This document shows positions 53,499 through 62,791 of a stretch of DNA of 64,000 nt, in pieces. This stretch comes from Halomonas sp. TA22. GTDB lineage: Bacteria; Pseudomonadota; Gammaproteobacteria; Pseudomonadales; Halomonadaceae. Position numbers and translations under genes: made by a program. The stretch's first letter is position 1. Each line of letters begins with the position of its first letter. The DNA is taken from assembly GCF_013009075.1 (NCBI RefSeq), contig NZ_CP053108.1, positions 1,736,001 through 1,800,000 of the forward strand, written 5' to 3'. The notes under the pieces are model-generated. The model saw only the letters and a program-made list of their open reading frames with translations, had not been told where the DNA came from and searched no databases.

Positions 53499-55550
53499 TC
53501 AGGCGGCGCGAATGCCGCTATGACGAAGCAGTGCATCGACGCTCGGTTCGCGACCCCGGAAGGCGCGGAACAGTTCGGCGGCATCCCGGGCCCCGCCCTG
53601 CTCGAGGATCTCGCGGCGGAAGCGCAGGCCGGTCTCGGCATCGAAGATGCCGGCATCCTCGAAGGCGCTATAGGCATCGGCCGAGAGCACCTCGGCCCAC
53701 TTGTAGCTGTAGTAGCCTGCTGCATAGCCGCCAGCGAAGATATGGCTGAAGCTGTTCTGGAAACGGCTGAACTCGGCGCGCGGCACCACCGAGAGCCGGT
53801 CGCGCACGTCGTCGAGCAGCGCCTGGACGTCGCTCGCGTTGGGCGAGGCCAGCTCATGATGGAGGCGGAAGTCGAACAGCGAGAACTCGATCTGGCGCAC
53901 CATGCCCATGGCCGACTGGAAGTTCTTGGCCGCCTGCAGGCGCTCGAGCAGTTCATTGGGCAGCTTGGCGCCGGTATTCACATGCCCGGCGATCATGTCG
54001 AGCCCTTCGCGCTCCCAGCAGAAGTTCTCCATGAACTGGCTGGGTAGCTCCACCGCATCCCAGGCCACCCCATTGATGCCGGAAACATCGGCGACCTGCT
54101 GCTTGGTCAGCATGTGGTGCAGGCCATGGCCGAACTCGTGGAACAGGGTGGTGACCTCGTCATGGGTGAGCAGCGCCGGCTTGCCTCCTACCGGACGGGT
54201 GAAGTTGCAGGTCAAGTAGGCGACCGGTAGCTGGATGCGGCCATCCTCATGCCGGCGACGCACCCGGCACTCGTCCATCCAGGCGCCACCGCGCTTGCCT
54301 TCTCGCGCGTACAGGTCGAGATAGAATCCGGCAATCGGCTCACCCTGCTCAAGTATCTGGAAGTAGCGCACATCGGGGTGATAGCGCGGGGCGCTCTCGT
54401 CCTCCTCGAATTGCACCTGATAGAGCGTTTCCACCACCTTGAATAGCCCGTCGATCACTCGCGGGGCAGGGAAGTAAGGACGTAGTTGCTCCTGGGAGAT
54501 GGCGTAGCGCGCCTCGCGCAGCTTTTCGCTGGCATAGCCGACATCCCATGGCTCCAGCGTTTCGAGACCCAGCTCGTCGCGGGCATAGGCGGCAAGCTCG
54601 TCGAACTCCTGCTTGGCCTGGGGGTGGGCGCGTCCGGCCAGGCCATTGAGGAAGTCGAGCACCTGCTGGGGCGATTCGGCCATCTTGGTGGAGAGTGAGT
54701 AGTCGGCATAACTGGCAAAACCGAGCAGCTCGGCAAGCTCACGGCGCAGCGCCAGGAGCTCCTCAATGTTCGAGGCATTGTCGAACTGTCCGGCATTCGG
54801 TCCTTGGTCGGAGGCGCGGGTGACGAAGGCGGTATAGACCTCGCGGCGCAGCTCGCGATTGTCGGCGTAACTGACCACCGGGTAGAAGCTCGGGAAGTCG
54901 AGGGTGATGCGATACCCCGTCAGCCCCTTGGCCTCGGCATTGGCCCTGAGCGTATCGAGAGCGCTTTGGGGTAGCCCCTTAAGCGTCGCCTCGTCATCGA
55001 TGTCCTTGTGCCACGCCTGGGTGGCATCCAGCACATGGTTGGAGAAGTCGTTGGCAAGCGCGGAGAGGCGTGCCTGGATCTCGCCGTAACGGCGCTTGTC
55101 CTGCTCCGGCAGATCGACGCCGGCCAGGCGAAAGTCGCGCAGGGTGTTGTCCACGCTGCGTCGCTGCGCCACATCAAGGCGAGCATAGGCCGGTGAATCC
55201 TTGAGTTTCTGGTAGGCCTGGAACAGCCCCTCGTTCTGGCCAAGCCAGGTGCTGTATTCGGAAAGCTTGGCCAGACAGGCCTGATAGGCTTCGCGCAGCG
55301 GCTCGGAATTCATGGTGCTATTGAGATGAGATACCGGCGACCAGGCCTGGGAAAGACGGTCGTTGAGCGCCTCCAGCGGTGCGGCCAGGGTTTCCCAGCT
55401 GGGCGAACCTTGGCCGGCACGCTCGGCGAGTCGCTCGATGGCGGTACGGTTCTCGTCCAGCAGCCGCTCGATGGCCGGCACCACATGCTCGGGCTGGATG
55501 GCAGAGAAGGGCGGCAGCGTATGGCTTTCGAGCAGGGGATTGCGGGACAT
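53499..55550 (-). CDS. prlC: Oligopeptidase A (M3 metallopeptidase)
   Basis: 683-residue cytoplasmic zinc oligopeptidase that degrades short peptides, including signal peptides. The active-site motif is LFHEFGHGLHHML, with the third ligand Glu in the following segment. N-terminal helical regions include FSAIQPEHVVPAIERLLDENR. GAGG stands before the ATG. Confidence 0.96.
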   Translation of the reverse strand: MSRNPLLESHTLPPFSAIQPEHVVPAIERLLDENRTAIERLAERAGQGSPSWETLAAPLEALNDRLSQAWSPVSHLNSTMNSEPLREAYQACLAKLSEYSTWLGQNEGLFQAYQKLKDSPAYARLDVAQRRSVDNTLRDFRLAGVDLPEQDKRRYGEIQARLSALANDFSNHVLDATQAWHKDIDDEATLKGLPQSALDTLRANAEAKGLTGYRITLDFPSFYPVVSYADNRELRREVYTAFVTRASDQGPNAGQFDNASNIEELLALRRELAELLGFASYADYSLSTKMAESPQQVLDFLNGLAGRAHPQAKQEFDELAAYARDELGLETLEPWDVGYASEKLREARYAISQEQLRPYFPAPRVIDGLFKVVETLYQVQFEEDESAPRYHPDVRYFQILEQGEPIAGFYLDLYAREGKRGGAWMDECRVRRRHEDGRIQLPVAYLTCNFTRPVGGKPALLTHDEVTTLFHEFGHGLHHMLTKQQVADVSGINGVAWDAVELPSQFMENFCWEREGLDMIAGHVNTGAKLPNELLERLQAAKNFQSAMGMVRQIEFSLFDFRLHHELASPNASDVQALLDDVRDRLSVVPRAEFSRFQNSFSHIFAGGYAAGYYSYKWAEVLSADAYSAFEDAGIFDAETGLRFRREILEQGGARDAAELFRAFRGREPSVDALLRHSGIRAA

Positions 55551-55691
55551 GTGAACCTCGATTGACGTGATGGCTATAGGTTAGATGCGGGCGAGGCAAT
55601 GTGGTTTCAATGCATTGGCCAGCAGCAGCAGTGCTGCTAGGCTTGCGCCTTCGTTGTCGGCCAGATGGCCGCGAGACTATGGGACGAAGCG

Positions 55692-57032
55692 ATGAACGAG
55701 ACAATGGATCGCTGGAGTTCCCGGCGTGCCTTCATTCTGGCGGTGACGGGTGCCGCAGTGGGTCTGGGCAATATCTGGCGTTTTCCCTATATCACCGGTG
55801 AAAATGGCGGCGGCGCTTTTTTGCTGCTGTATGTCGCTTTCGTACTGCTGCTGGGGCTACCGATCATGATGGCCGAAATCATGATCGGTCGCGCTGGGCG
55901 CCGCAGTCCGATGGGCTCGCTCGCTCACTTGGCACGCCAGGCGGGGGGCAGCCCGCATTGGCGTTGGCTGGGCCTGTTCGGTGCCGTCACGGTATTCTTC
56001 ATTCTGTCGTTCTACTCCGTGGTGTCGGGCTGGTCCATTGAGTACTTGATCGAGGCGGTCAACGGCGACTTCATCGGTCGCTCTCCAGCCGAGATCGGTG
56101 CCAGCTTCGAGACGTTTCTCGCCGACCCGCTGCGCATGGCCTTCAATCATAGCCTGTTTCTGCTGATGACCATGTCGGTGGTGGCCGCTGGCGTCTCCCA
56201 GGGCTTGGAGAAGCTCAACAACCTGATGATGCCGCTGCTCTATCTGCTGCTCATCGTGCTGGCGATCTATGCCGTCACCACCGACGGCTTCGTCCCGGCT
56301 CTTGTCTGGCTGTTCAGCCCCGACCTGTCGGCGATCACGACCGGCGTGGTGCTCAATGCCATGGGCCATGCCTTCTTTACCCTGGCGGTGGGCGCCTGTG
56401 CCCTGATGGCCTACGGCGCTTATATGCCTGACCACCAGAGCCTGCCGAAGGCGGTGGGGGCGGTGGCGGTGCTCGATGTGCTGGTGGCGCTGCTGGCCGG
56501 TATCGCGATCTTCTCGGTGGTCTTCGCCCAGGGGATCGACCCGGGCGAAGGGCCTGGGCTGATGTTCGTCACGCTGCCCATCGCCTTCGCCGAACTGCCA
56601 TGGGGCTCGCTGTGGCTGGGACTGTTCTTCCTGTTGCTGCTGCTGGCCACTTGGACATCGTCGATCAACCTCGCCGAGCCGATGGTCGCCGGCCTGCAGG
56701 GGTGGGGAATGCGGCGCAGCCGAGCCACCGCGCTGGTGGCGCTCGGCGTGTGGTCGGTCGGGCTGCTCTCGGTGCTCTCGTTCTCGACCATGGCCGAGGT
56801 GCATTGGCTTGCTGGCATGAACTTCTTCGAGCTCGTCACCACGGTACCAAGCGAAATCTTTCTGCCGATCGGGGGGCTTTCGATCGCGATTTTCGCAGCC
56901 TGGGTGATGCCGCGCGAAGCGGCACTGAATGCGCTGGATGCCGGCCCCCGCAGCTTTCGGCTGTGGCGCGGCGTGCTACGCTACGTGTCGATTCCCTTGA
57001 CGCTCATCGTCCTGGCGAGTGGGCTGATCTGA
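55692..57032 (+). CDS. Sodium-dependent transporter, NSS family
   Basis: 446-residue neurotransmitter:sodium symporter homologue with 11-12 helices. TM1 carries the sodium- and substrate-binding signature AVGLGNIWRFPYITGENGGGAF. Bacterial members import amino acids with sodium, which suits a halophile. The frame extends nine codons upstream; MNETMDRWSSRRAF is the family-typical start. The exact substrate is unknown. Confidence 0.92.
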   Translation: MNETMDRWSSRRAFILAVTGAAVGLGNIWRFPYITGENGGGAFLLLYVAFVLLLGLPIMMAEIMIGRAGRRSPMGSLAHLARQAGGSPHWRWLGLFGAVTVFFILSFYSVVSGWSIEYLIEAVNGDFIGRSPAEIGASFETFLADPLRMAFNHSLFLLMTMSVVAAGVSQGLEKLNNLMMPLLYLLLIVLAIYAVTTDGFVPALVWLFSPDLSAITTGVVLNAMGHAFFTLAVGACALMAYGAYMPDHQSLPKAVGAVAVLDVLVALLAGIAIFSVVFAQGIDPGEGPGLMFVTLPIAFAELPWGSLWLGLFFLLLLLATWTSSINLAEPMVAGLQGWGMRRSRATALVALGVWSVGLLSVLSFSTMAEVHWLAGMNFFELVTTVPSEIFLPIGGLSIAIFAAWVMPREAALNALDAGPRSFRLWRGVLRYVSIPLTLIVLASGLI

Positions 57033-57077
57033 GCGTCCAGTGCTGTGTGAGCCCATAATTGAGCCAAGGAGAACGAC

Positions 57078-57620
57078 ATGACCAGCGAGACAGGGATGAG
57101 AAGGCATCAGGGCATCACGCCACGCCTCGGTGAGCGGGTCTATATCGACCCGGCAAGCGTGGTGCTGGGCGACGTGGCGCTGGGGGATGACTGCTCGGTA
57201 TGGCCGATGGCGGTGGTGCGTGGCGACATGCACCGCATTCGCATCGGCGCGCGCACCAGCGTTCAGGATGGCTGCGTGCTGCACATCACCCACGCCAGCG
57301 ACTTCAATCCGGGCGGTCATCCTCTGACCATAGGCGAAGACGTGACCATCGGCCACAAGGCGATCCTGCACGGCTGCACCATTGGTGATCGGGTGCTGGT
57401 GGGGATGGGGGCGATCGTCATGGATGGCGTGGTGGTCGAGGAGGAGGTGATCATTGCCGCTGGCGCCGTGGTCACGCCGGGCAAGCGGCTGGCGCGTGGC
57501 CATGTCTATGCCGGCAACCCGGCCAAGGCGCTGCGCCCGCTCAAGGAGAGCGAGCGCGAGTTCTTCGTCTACACTGCCGGCAATTACGTCAGGCTGAAGG
57601 ACAAATACTTGAGCGAGTAG
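57078..57620 (+). CDS. Gamma-class carbonic anhydrase family protein (YrdA-like)
   Basis: 180-residue left-handed beta-helix protein of hexapeptide repeats. Candidate zinc histidines are in CVLHITHASDF and TIGHKAILHGCTIGD. YrdA-type homologues often lack strong carbonic anhydrase activity, so activity is uncertain. GGAG precedes the ATG. 45 bases after the NSS gene; possibly co-transcribed. Confidence 0.9.
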   Translation: MTSETGMRRHQGITPRLGERVYIDPASVVLGDVALGDDCSVWPMAVVRGDMHRIRIGARTSVQDGCVLHITHASDFNPGGHPLTIGEDVTIGHKAILHGCTIGDRVLVGMGAIVMDGVVVEEEVIIAAGAVVTPGKRLARGHVYAGNPAKALRPLKESEREFFVYTAGNYVRLKDKYLSE

Positions 57621-57640
57621 CGCCAAGCTACTGTTTTTTA

Positions 57641-57675
57641 TTGCCGGATGAGTGATATTCTGGATATTTATCCAG
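57641..57675 (+). promoter_or_regulatory. Promoter with LexA-like box for the YdjM-like gene
   Basis: CTGGATATTTATCCAG (57660-57675) is a perfect 16-base palindrome of the form CTG-N10-CAG, the LexA-box core. It overlaps GATATT (57664-57669), which lies 17 bases from TTGCCG (57641-57646). The ATG is 20 bases downstream. E. coli ydjM is a known SOS gene, so the context fits. Confidence 0.6.
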
Positions 57676-57694
57676 TTTGAGTTGTCTCTCCGGT

Positions 57695-58420
57695 ATGGCC
57701 AATTTCACTACCCACCTCAGCGTGGCCAGCGTCGGCGGCGCCGTGGCGGCCTATAGCGGCTGGCAGGGCGGCCTATGGACGCTGGCCGAAGCCTTGCCGC
57801 TGGTGGCGCTGGTCGCCTTCGGTGGCATCCTGCCCGATATCGATGCCGACAACTCGCGTGCCATCCGGCTCATCTTTAATCTGCTGGCCCTGCTGTCGGT
57901 CATCGCCGGGGCAGTACTGTTGCAGCCGCATCTCTCGGCTGGGCAGCTGGTGGTCGTCTGTGGGGGGCTCTATCTGGCGATCCGACATCTGGCGGGGGGA
58001 ATCTTTGCGCGTTTCACCGTGCACCGCGGCAGCTGGCATTCGCTGCTCGCCGCGCTCTCCTGCGCGGTCTTCACCAGTGCCTTGAGCTACCGGATGTTCA
58101 CTCAGGGCGAGACGCTGGCCTGGGCCCACGGGTTGGCGCTGGGGCTGGGCTATGTCATCCATCTGTCCCTCGACGAAATGTATAGCGTCGATATGCTTGG
58201 CGCGCGCATCAAGCGCTCCTTCGGCACGGCACTGAAGCTTTGCGATTTTCGCACGCCAGGGCATTCGGTGCTGATGTTGCTGCTGATGGCAGGCGTTTCG
58301 CTGTGGCTGCCGCCGCTATCCTCGTTGCTCGGGCTGCTCTCGCAGGGCATGAGCATCACCCAAGGGCCGACAGGGCTATTCTCGGGGGGCGCGTGGCTTC
58401 AGGGCGGCGGGTGGCGGTAA
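57695..58420 (+). CDS. YdjM-like membrane-bound metal-dependent hydrolase (DUF457)
   Basis: 241-residue inner-membrane protein with about five to six helices. Conserved polar motifs are FGGILPDIDADNS, TVHRGSWHSLLAAL and YVIHLSLDEMYSVD, the likely metal ligands of the LexA-regulated YdjM family. The ATG at 57695 is preferred over an in-frame start six codons upstream. Its stop lies within the end of dctD on the other strand (22-base overlap). Biochemical role unknown. Confidence 0.82.
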   Translation: MANFTTHLSVASVGGAVAAYSGWQGGLWTLAEALPLVALVAFGGILPDIDADNSRAIRLIFNLLALLSVIAGAVLLQPHLSAGQLVVVCGGLYLAIRHLAGGIFARFTVHRGSWHSLLAALSCAVFTSALSYRMFTQGETLAWAHGLALGLGYVIHLSLDEMYSVDMLGARIKRSFGTALKLCDFRTPGHSVLMLLLMAGVSLWLPPLSSLLGLLSQGMSITQGPTGLFSGGAWLQGGGWR

Positions 58421-59778
58421 TCGTCGGCTTTCAGGGCGTACTTCTTGAGCTTGTCGTAAAGCGTCTTGCGCGGCAGACCGAGGTGTTCGCACACCTCTTG
58501 GATGCGTCCGCGGTGACTGGCCAGCGACTGGCTGATCAGACTCTTCTCGAACAGCTCGACCTGCTGGGGTAGCGCCATGTCGCCCGGGCAGGGGTCGATA
58601 CCCTCGAGCAGTGCGTCGAGACGGTAGTCGCAGGCCGCGCCCAGCAGCACATAGCGCTCGGCGAGGTTGCGCAGTTCTCGTACGTTGCCGGGCCAGTCAT
58701 GGGCCAGCAGAACCGCGATGCCGGCGGAGTCCACCGGCGGCGCCTCGAGCCCGCTGCGGTTGGCGGCGACCACGGCGAAGTGCTGGAACAGCAGCGGGAT
58801 ATCCTCACGATGCTCGCGCAGTGCCGGGATCGGCAGCGTCACCACATTGAGACGGTAGTAGAGATCCTCGCGAAACCGCCCCGCCTCGGCAGCGGCCTTG
58901 AGGTCGACCTTGGTGGCGGCGATCACGCGAATGTCGAGCGGCACCGGCACATTGGCCCCCAACCGTTCGATGGCACGCTCCTGCAATACGCGCAGCAGTT
59001 TCACCTGCAGCACCAGCGGCATCGACTCGATCTCGTCGAGAAACACGGTGCCGCCGCTGGCGTGCTCGAACTTGCCGATACGCCGCTCAACCGCACCGGT
59101 GAAGGCGCCCTTCTCGTGGCCGAACAGCTCCGACTCGATGATGCTCTCCGGCACCGCGCCGCAGTTGATGGCCACGAAGGGCTGCCCGCTGCGCGCACTG
59201 CGTTCATGAATCGAGCGTGCGATCAGATCCTTGCCGGCGCCGGTCTCGCCGAACAGCAGCACATCGGCCTCGACCTGGCTGATACGCTGGACCATCGATG
59301 CCAGCCGCTGCATCACCTCGGTACGCCCGACCAGCCGTGGTCCGGGCGCGGACTGCTGCGCCTCCAGCTCGGCCTTCAGTTGGCGATTCTCGAGGCTCAG
59401 GCGGCGTTTCTCGACGCCACGGCGCACCATCTCCACCAGCCGCTCGCCGGCGAAGGGCTTCTCGAGAAAATCCCAGGCGCCCTCGCGCATGGCTTCCACG
59501 GCAGTGGAGATGTCGCCATGCCCGGTAATCAGGATCACCGGCAGGTCGGGGTCGCGGCGTCGCACCTCGCGAAGCAGTGCCATGCCACCCATGCCGGGCA
59601 TACGGATGTCGCTGACCACTACCCCGGGGAAATTCGGTGCCAGGTGCTGCAGTGCGGCCTCGGCACTGGGCTGGGCCTGTGGTGCGTAGCCGGCAAGCTC
59701 CAGTGTCTGACTTGCGGTAATCCGCAGATGCTGTTCGTCATCGACGATCAGTACCGGCGTTGAGGCCTGGTCATGCAT
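58399..59778 (-). CDS. dctD: Sigma-54-dependent response regulator (DctD-like)
   Basis: 459-residue NtrC-family activator. The receiver domain (phospho-Asp in VVVSDIRMPGMGG, Lys in LEKPF) is followed by an AAA+ domain with Walker A LFGETGAGKD, the sigma-54 contact loop EKGAFTGA and Walker B GGTVFLDEIE. A Fis-type helix-turn-helix ends the protein (RGRIQEVCEHLGLPRKTLYDKLK). It overlaps the kinase stop by eight bases. It is expected to activate C4-dicarboxylate transport genes; none are in the window. Confidence 0.92.
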   Translation of the reverse strand: MHDQASTPVLIVDDEQHLRITASQTLELAGYAPQAQPSAEAALQHLAPNFPGVVVSDIRMPGMGGMALLREVRRRDPDLPVILITGHGDISTAVEAMREGAWDFLEKPFAGERLVEMVRRGVEKRRLSLENRQLKAELEAQQSAPGPRLVGRTEVMQRLASMVQRISQVEADVLLFGETGAGKDLIARSIHERSARSGQPFVAINCGAVPESIIESELFGHEKGAFTGAVERRIGKFEHASGGTVFLDEIESMPLVLQVKLLRVLQERAIERLGANVPVPLDIRVIAATKVDLKAAAEAGRFREDLYYRLNVVTLPIPALREHREDIPLLFQHFAVVAANRSGLEAPPVDSAGIAVLLAHDWPGNVRELRNLAERYVLLGAACDYRLDALLEGIDPCPGDMALPQQVELFEKSLISQSLASHRGRIQEVCEHLGLPRKTLYDKLKKYALKADDYRHPPP

Positions 59779-61684
59779 GGTGTGATTCCTGAGCGGCAGA
59801 AAGACGCGCGGGCGAAGCGTCGCCCGGCAGGATAATGATGAAGATCGCGCCGCCTTGGGGTCGATTGGCGGCCTCGAGGCGTCCACCAAGGTCGTCGACG
59901 ATACGTGTCGAGATCGACAGCCCCAGCCCCAGTCCCTTGCCTGGCGACTTGGTGGTGAAGAAGGGGTCGAAGACGCGGTTCAGGTGCTCCTCGGCAATGC
60001 CGGGGCCATTGTCGGCGACACCGATGCGCACGTCGCTGCCGTGGCGCTCGACGCTCAAGCTGAGCTTGGGGCTCGGGGTGTCGGCCATGGCCTGAAGTGC
60101 ATTGCCGATCAGGTTGACCAGTATCTGCTCCAGGCGGATCAAGTCGGCACGCACCCAGAGCGCCCCGTTGGGGCAGTCTCTCTCGATCACTACGTTGGCC
60201 TGGTTGAGCCTCGCCTGATAGAGGCGTAGCGCATAATCGAAGCAGGCAATGACCGAGACGGGGGTCAGCGTATCGCCGCTCTTGCGCGAAAACTGTTTGA
60301 GCTGGGCACTGATCTCGGCCATGCGTGCGGTGAGTTCGACGATCTGCTCAAGATTGGCGTCGGCGGAGTCGACACGCTGGCGGGCCAGAAAGGTTCTTGC
60401 GTTCTCGGCATAGGCACGGATGGCAGCCAGCGGCTGGTTGAGCTCGTGATTGATGCCGGCGGCAAGCTGGCCGAGAACAGCCAGCTTGGCGGCCTGGACC
60501 AGCTCGTCGCGGGTCTGACGCAGGTTGGCCTCGGCACGACGGCGCTCCTCGATCTCGGCGGAGAGACGGCGGTTGGAGTCGAGCAGGTCGCGGGTGCGGC
60601 GTTCGACGTTACGCTCCAGCTCATCGCGTGAGCGAGCCAGGGTGCGTCGCTCACGCTCGGCGAACTGCTCGCGCTCGCGGCGCAGACGCAGGCGCTGCCA
60701 GCCGAAGCCCACGGCGAACAGCGCCACCCCATAGAAACCGCCGGCCAGCAACCCTGCTTGCCACTGGGCTCGATGCACTGGCAATAGCGGCTTGAGAATG
60801 TGCATGTTCCAGCCGAACTCAGGCAACTCCCGGGTCAACAGCAGGTACTCCTGGTCGGCCAGTGGGCCATGATTGAAGCTCACCAGCAGGCTGCGAGCTC
60901 CGTATGCGCCGAACGCGGCAATGCCGGAGAAGGAGAGGGGCTCGTCGGCATAGCGGCGGGTGGCGAGCAGTGCATCGCGCTCCCGGTCGGAAAGCGGATG
61001 AAGCGCCGTCATGCGAAGCTCGGGACGGCTGGCCATGAAGATGATCTCGTCCTGATCGGTGACCAGCAGCTCGGTACTCTGCCCCGCCCAGCTCTGCTCC
61101 ACTTCATCGAGTAATACCTTGATCACCATGACCCCATCCGGCCGCTCGTCGCCATCGTCGAGTCTCACTGGGGCGGAAAAGTAGTAGCCACGCTCGAGCG
61201 ACTGTACGCCCAGGCCATGGAAGCGTCCCTGGCCGCCGGCGATGGCGTCTTGGTAATAGCTGCGGAAATGGTAGTTCTGGCCAATGAAAGTGTTGGGCAT
61301 GTGCCAGTTGCTGGCCACCAGGGTATTGGCGAAGCGGTCGAGCAGGTAGATGTCCGAGACGTCGGCGGTTGCGCGAAAGCGGTCGAGCATCAGGTTGATC
61401 GGCATTGGATCGTGGGCCTTCGGTTCGGCAAGGTAGGCCTGGATGCTGTCGCGGGAGGCGAGCAGTTCGGGAAGATAGTCGTGCCGCGAGAGATGCCCTA
61501 CGAGCCCTGCAGCAGAGAGGCGCAGCTCATTCTTGGCCTCGTCAGTCAGGGTCTGCAGCGCTTGATCGCGGGCCACCAGGGTGGCCTGCCAGATGACCAG
61601 GGCGAAGCCCAGCGGCACCAGCAGGATCAGCCAGTGTCGCCAGCGGCGTGGCAGAATGAGAGCGCGCAGTTCCGACGCCGCCAC
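59771..61684 (-). CDS. dctB: C4-dicarboxylate sensor histidine kinase (DctB-like)
   Basis: 637-residue membrane kinase. One helix near residues 14-33 is followed by a periplasmic PDC sensor (ASDIYLL-like VSDIYLLDRF, NTFIGQNYHFRSYYQDAI, RGYYFSAPVR), a second helix near 320-340 and a coiled coil. The H-box is INHELNQPLAAIRAYAEN, with N box NLIGNALQ and G boxes VADNGPGIAEE and GKGLGLGLSI. Start GTG at 61684 lies one base after the lldR stop. The sensor architecture matches DctB rather than a generic kinase. Confidence 0.9.
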   Translation of the reverse strand: MAASELRALILPRRWRHWLILLVPLGFALVIWQATLVARDQALQTLTDEAKNELRLSAAGLVGHLSRHDYLPELLASRDSIQAYLAEPKAHDPMPINLMLDRFRATADVSDIYLLDRFANTLVASNWHMPNTFIGQNYHFRSYYQDAIAGGQGRFHGLGVQSLERGYYFSAPVRLDDGDERPDGVMVIKVLLDEVEQSWAGQSTELLVTDQDEIIFMASRPELRMTALHPLSDRERDALLATRRYADEPLSFSGIAAFGAYGARSLLVSFNHGPLADQEYLLLTRELPEFGWNMHILKPLLPVHRAQWQAGLLAGGFYGVALFAVGFGWQRLRLRREREQFAERERRTLARSRDELERNVERRTRDLLDSNRRLSAEIEERRRAEANLRQTRDELVQAAKLAVLGQLAAGINHELNQPLAAIRAYAENARTFLARQRVDSADANLEQIVELTARMAEISAQLKQFSRKSGDTLTPVSVIACFDYALRLYQARLNQANVVIERDCPNGALWVRADLIRLEQILVNLIGNALQAMADTPSPKLSLSVERHGSDVRIGVADNGPGIAEEHLNRVFDPFFTTKSPGKGLGLGLSISTRIVDDLGGRLEAANRPQGGAIFIIILPGDASPARLSAAQESHHA

Positions 61685-61685
61685 G

Positions 61686-62447
61686 TCAGGGCATGGCCTG
61701 GGCGCGGCGCAAGGCGCGTTGGGCTCGCGTTTCGGCACGCTCCATCTCCAGCAGTCCCTCCTCGACGAAGACCAGATGCTCGTGCGAGCGTGCCTGAGCA
61801 TCCTCGGCGCGTCCCTCCAGGATCGCTTCGAGCAGAGCGCAATGCTGCTCCATCAGCCGTGGCCGGGACTCTGGATTCTCGAAGAGATGGGTCAGGTTAT
61901 CGACGATGCTCTTTTCTAGTAGGTTGAAGATGCCGCGTATGGTGTGCAGCAGCATGACGTTGTGTGCCGATTCGGCGATCGCCAGGTGAAAGGCGGCATC
62001 GGCCTTGGCCTCGAGCGCGGGGTTGCGACCGGCAAAGCACGCCTCGAGCTCCTCGAAACGCTCCAACAGCAGTGCTTTGTCGGCGGGGGTGGAGCGCAGT
62101 GCCGCATAATAGGCGGAGATCCCCTCCATTGCATCACGGAACTCGAGGAGGTCGAGATGGAACTCGCCATGGCGCGCCAGCATCTCAAGTAACGGATCGC
62201 CATGGCGGGTGTTGAGTTCGCTGGAGACGTAGGTGCCGCCGCCTTGCCGGCTGGAGACCAGGCCGCGTGCAGCAAGCTTCTGAATCGCCTCGCGCAGCGA
62301 GGGGCGCGAAACGCCAAAGCGCTCGGCTAGTTCGCGCTCGGGCGGGAGTCGCTGGCCGGGCTTCAGGCTGCCTTCGAGAATCATCGCTTCGAGTCGCTCG
62401 GTGATGACATCGGCAATACGGGGTTGGCGAACGGGTTGATAGGCCAT
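61686..62447 (-). CDS. lldR: FadR/GntR-family regulator, probable lactate-responsive LldR
   Basis: 253-residue GntR regulator: a winged helix (PGQRLPPERELAERFGVSRPSLREAIQKL) and an FCD effector domain, with metal-binding residues in DAAFHLAIAESAHN. PdhR is a close alternative. It is divergent from lutA-lutB, and two AATTGGT-N3-ACCAA sites lie between them, which supports LldR. It is unusual that dctB starts immediately after it. Confidence 0.85.
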   Translation of the reverse strand: MAYQPVRQPRIADVITERLEAMILEGSLKPGQRLPPERELAERFGVSRPSLREAIQKLAARGLVSSRQGGGTYVSSELNTRHGDPLLEMLARHGEFHLDLLEFRDAMEGISAYYAALRSTPADKALLLERFEELEACFAGRNPALEAKADAAFHLAIAESAHNVMLLHTIRGIFNLLEKSIVDNLTHLFENPESRPRLMEQHCALLEAILEGRAEDAQARSHEHLVFVEEGLLEMERAETRAQRALRRAQAMP

Positions 62448-62512
62448 GCATATCTCTTGAAGGCGGGCACTAAGCGAGACTTTGTCAAAAAACGTCGTCG
62501 TCGCCTATTGGA

Positions 62513-62527
62513 AATTGGTATTACCAA
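62513..62527. promoter_or_regulatory. LldR-type operator 1
   Basis: AATTGGTATTACCAA matches the FadR-subfamily lactate/pyruvate operator AATTGGT-N3-ACCAATT except at the last two bases. Located 66 bases upstream of the lldR ATG, consistent with autoregulation. Confidence 0.7.
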
Positions 62528-62660
62528 AATAGGCCTGCCGTGCGGAATTGGCAATTATTACCTCCGGCGTTTTAAATGAGTTTTCAATTGCTTAAGTGTG
62601 CTTATGCAATCTTGATACCAAAGTATAAGGTGTTGTCGCCTGAAAATTGCCGCAGCGTGT

Positions 62661-62690
62661 TTGACACTTGATGGATGCCCCTCATATGGT
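62661..62690 (+). promoter_or_regulatory. Promoter for lutA-lutB
   Basis: TTGACA (62661-62666, perfect) and TATGGT (62685-62690, 4/6) are 18 bases apart. The transcript would start near 62697, placing operator 2 at about +12 to +28. Confidence 0.6.
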
Positions 62691-62708
62691 GCATTCACAA
62701 TTAAAGTA

Positions 62709-62725
62709 AATTGGTTTTACCAATT
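62709..62725. promoter_or_regulatory. LldR-type operator 2
   Basis: AATTGGTTTTACCAATT, a perfect 17-base palindromic site just downstream of the predicted lutA transcription start, where a bound repressor would block initiation or elongation. Confidence 0.8.
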
Positions 62726-62791
62726 AACCTGACTGTCGGCCTGGCGAACCTTGCGGCTAGCGAAGCGTCGACTACGCCGTGAGGAGACCGC

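Larger units (their letters stand above)
62448..62791. other. lldR-lutA divergent control region
   Basis: 344 bases, AT-rich, with no gene. It contains two FadR/LldR-type operators (62513-62527 and 62709-62725) and a promoter for lutA (62661-62690). A GATACCAAAGTATAAGGT stretch near 62614-62631 resembles a degenerate operator half. Confidence 0.7.
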
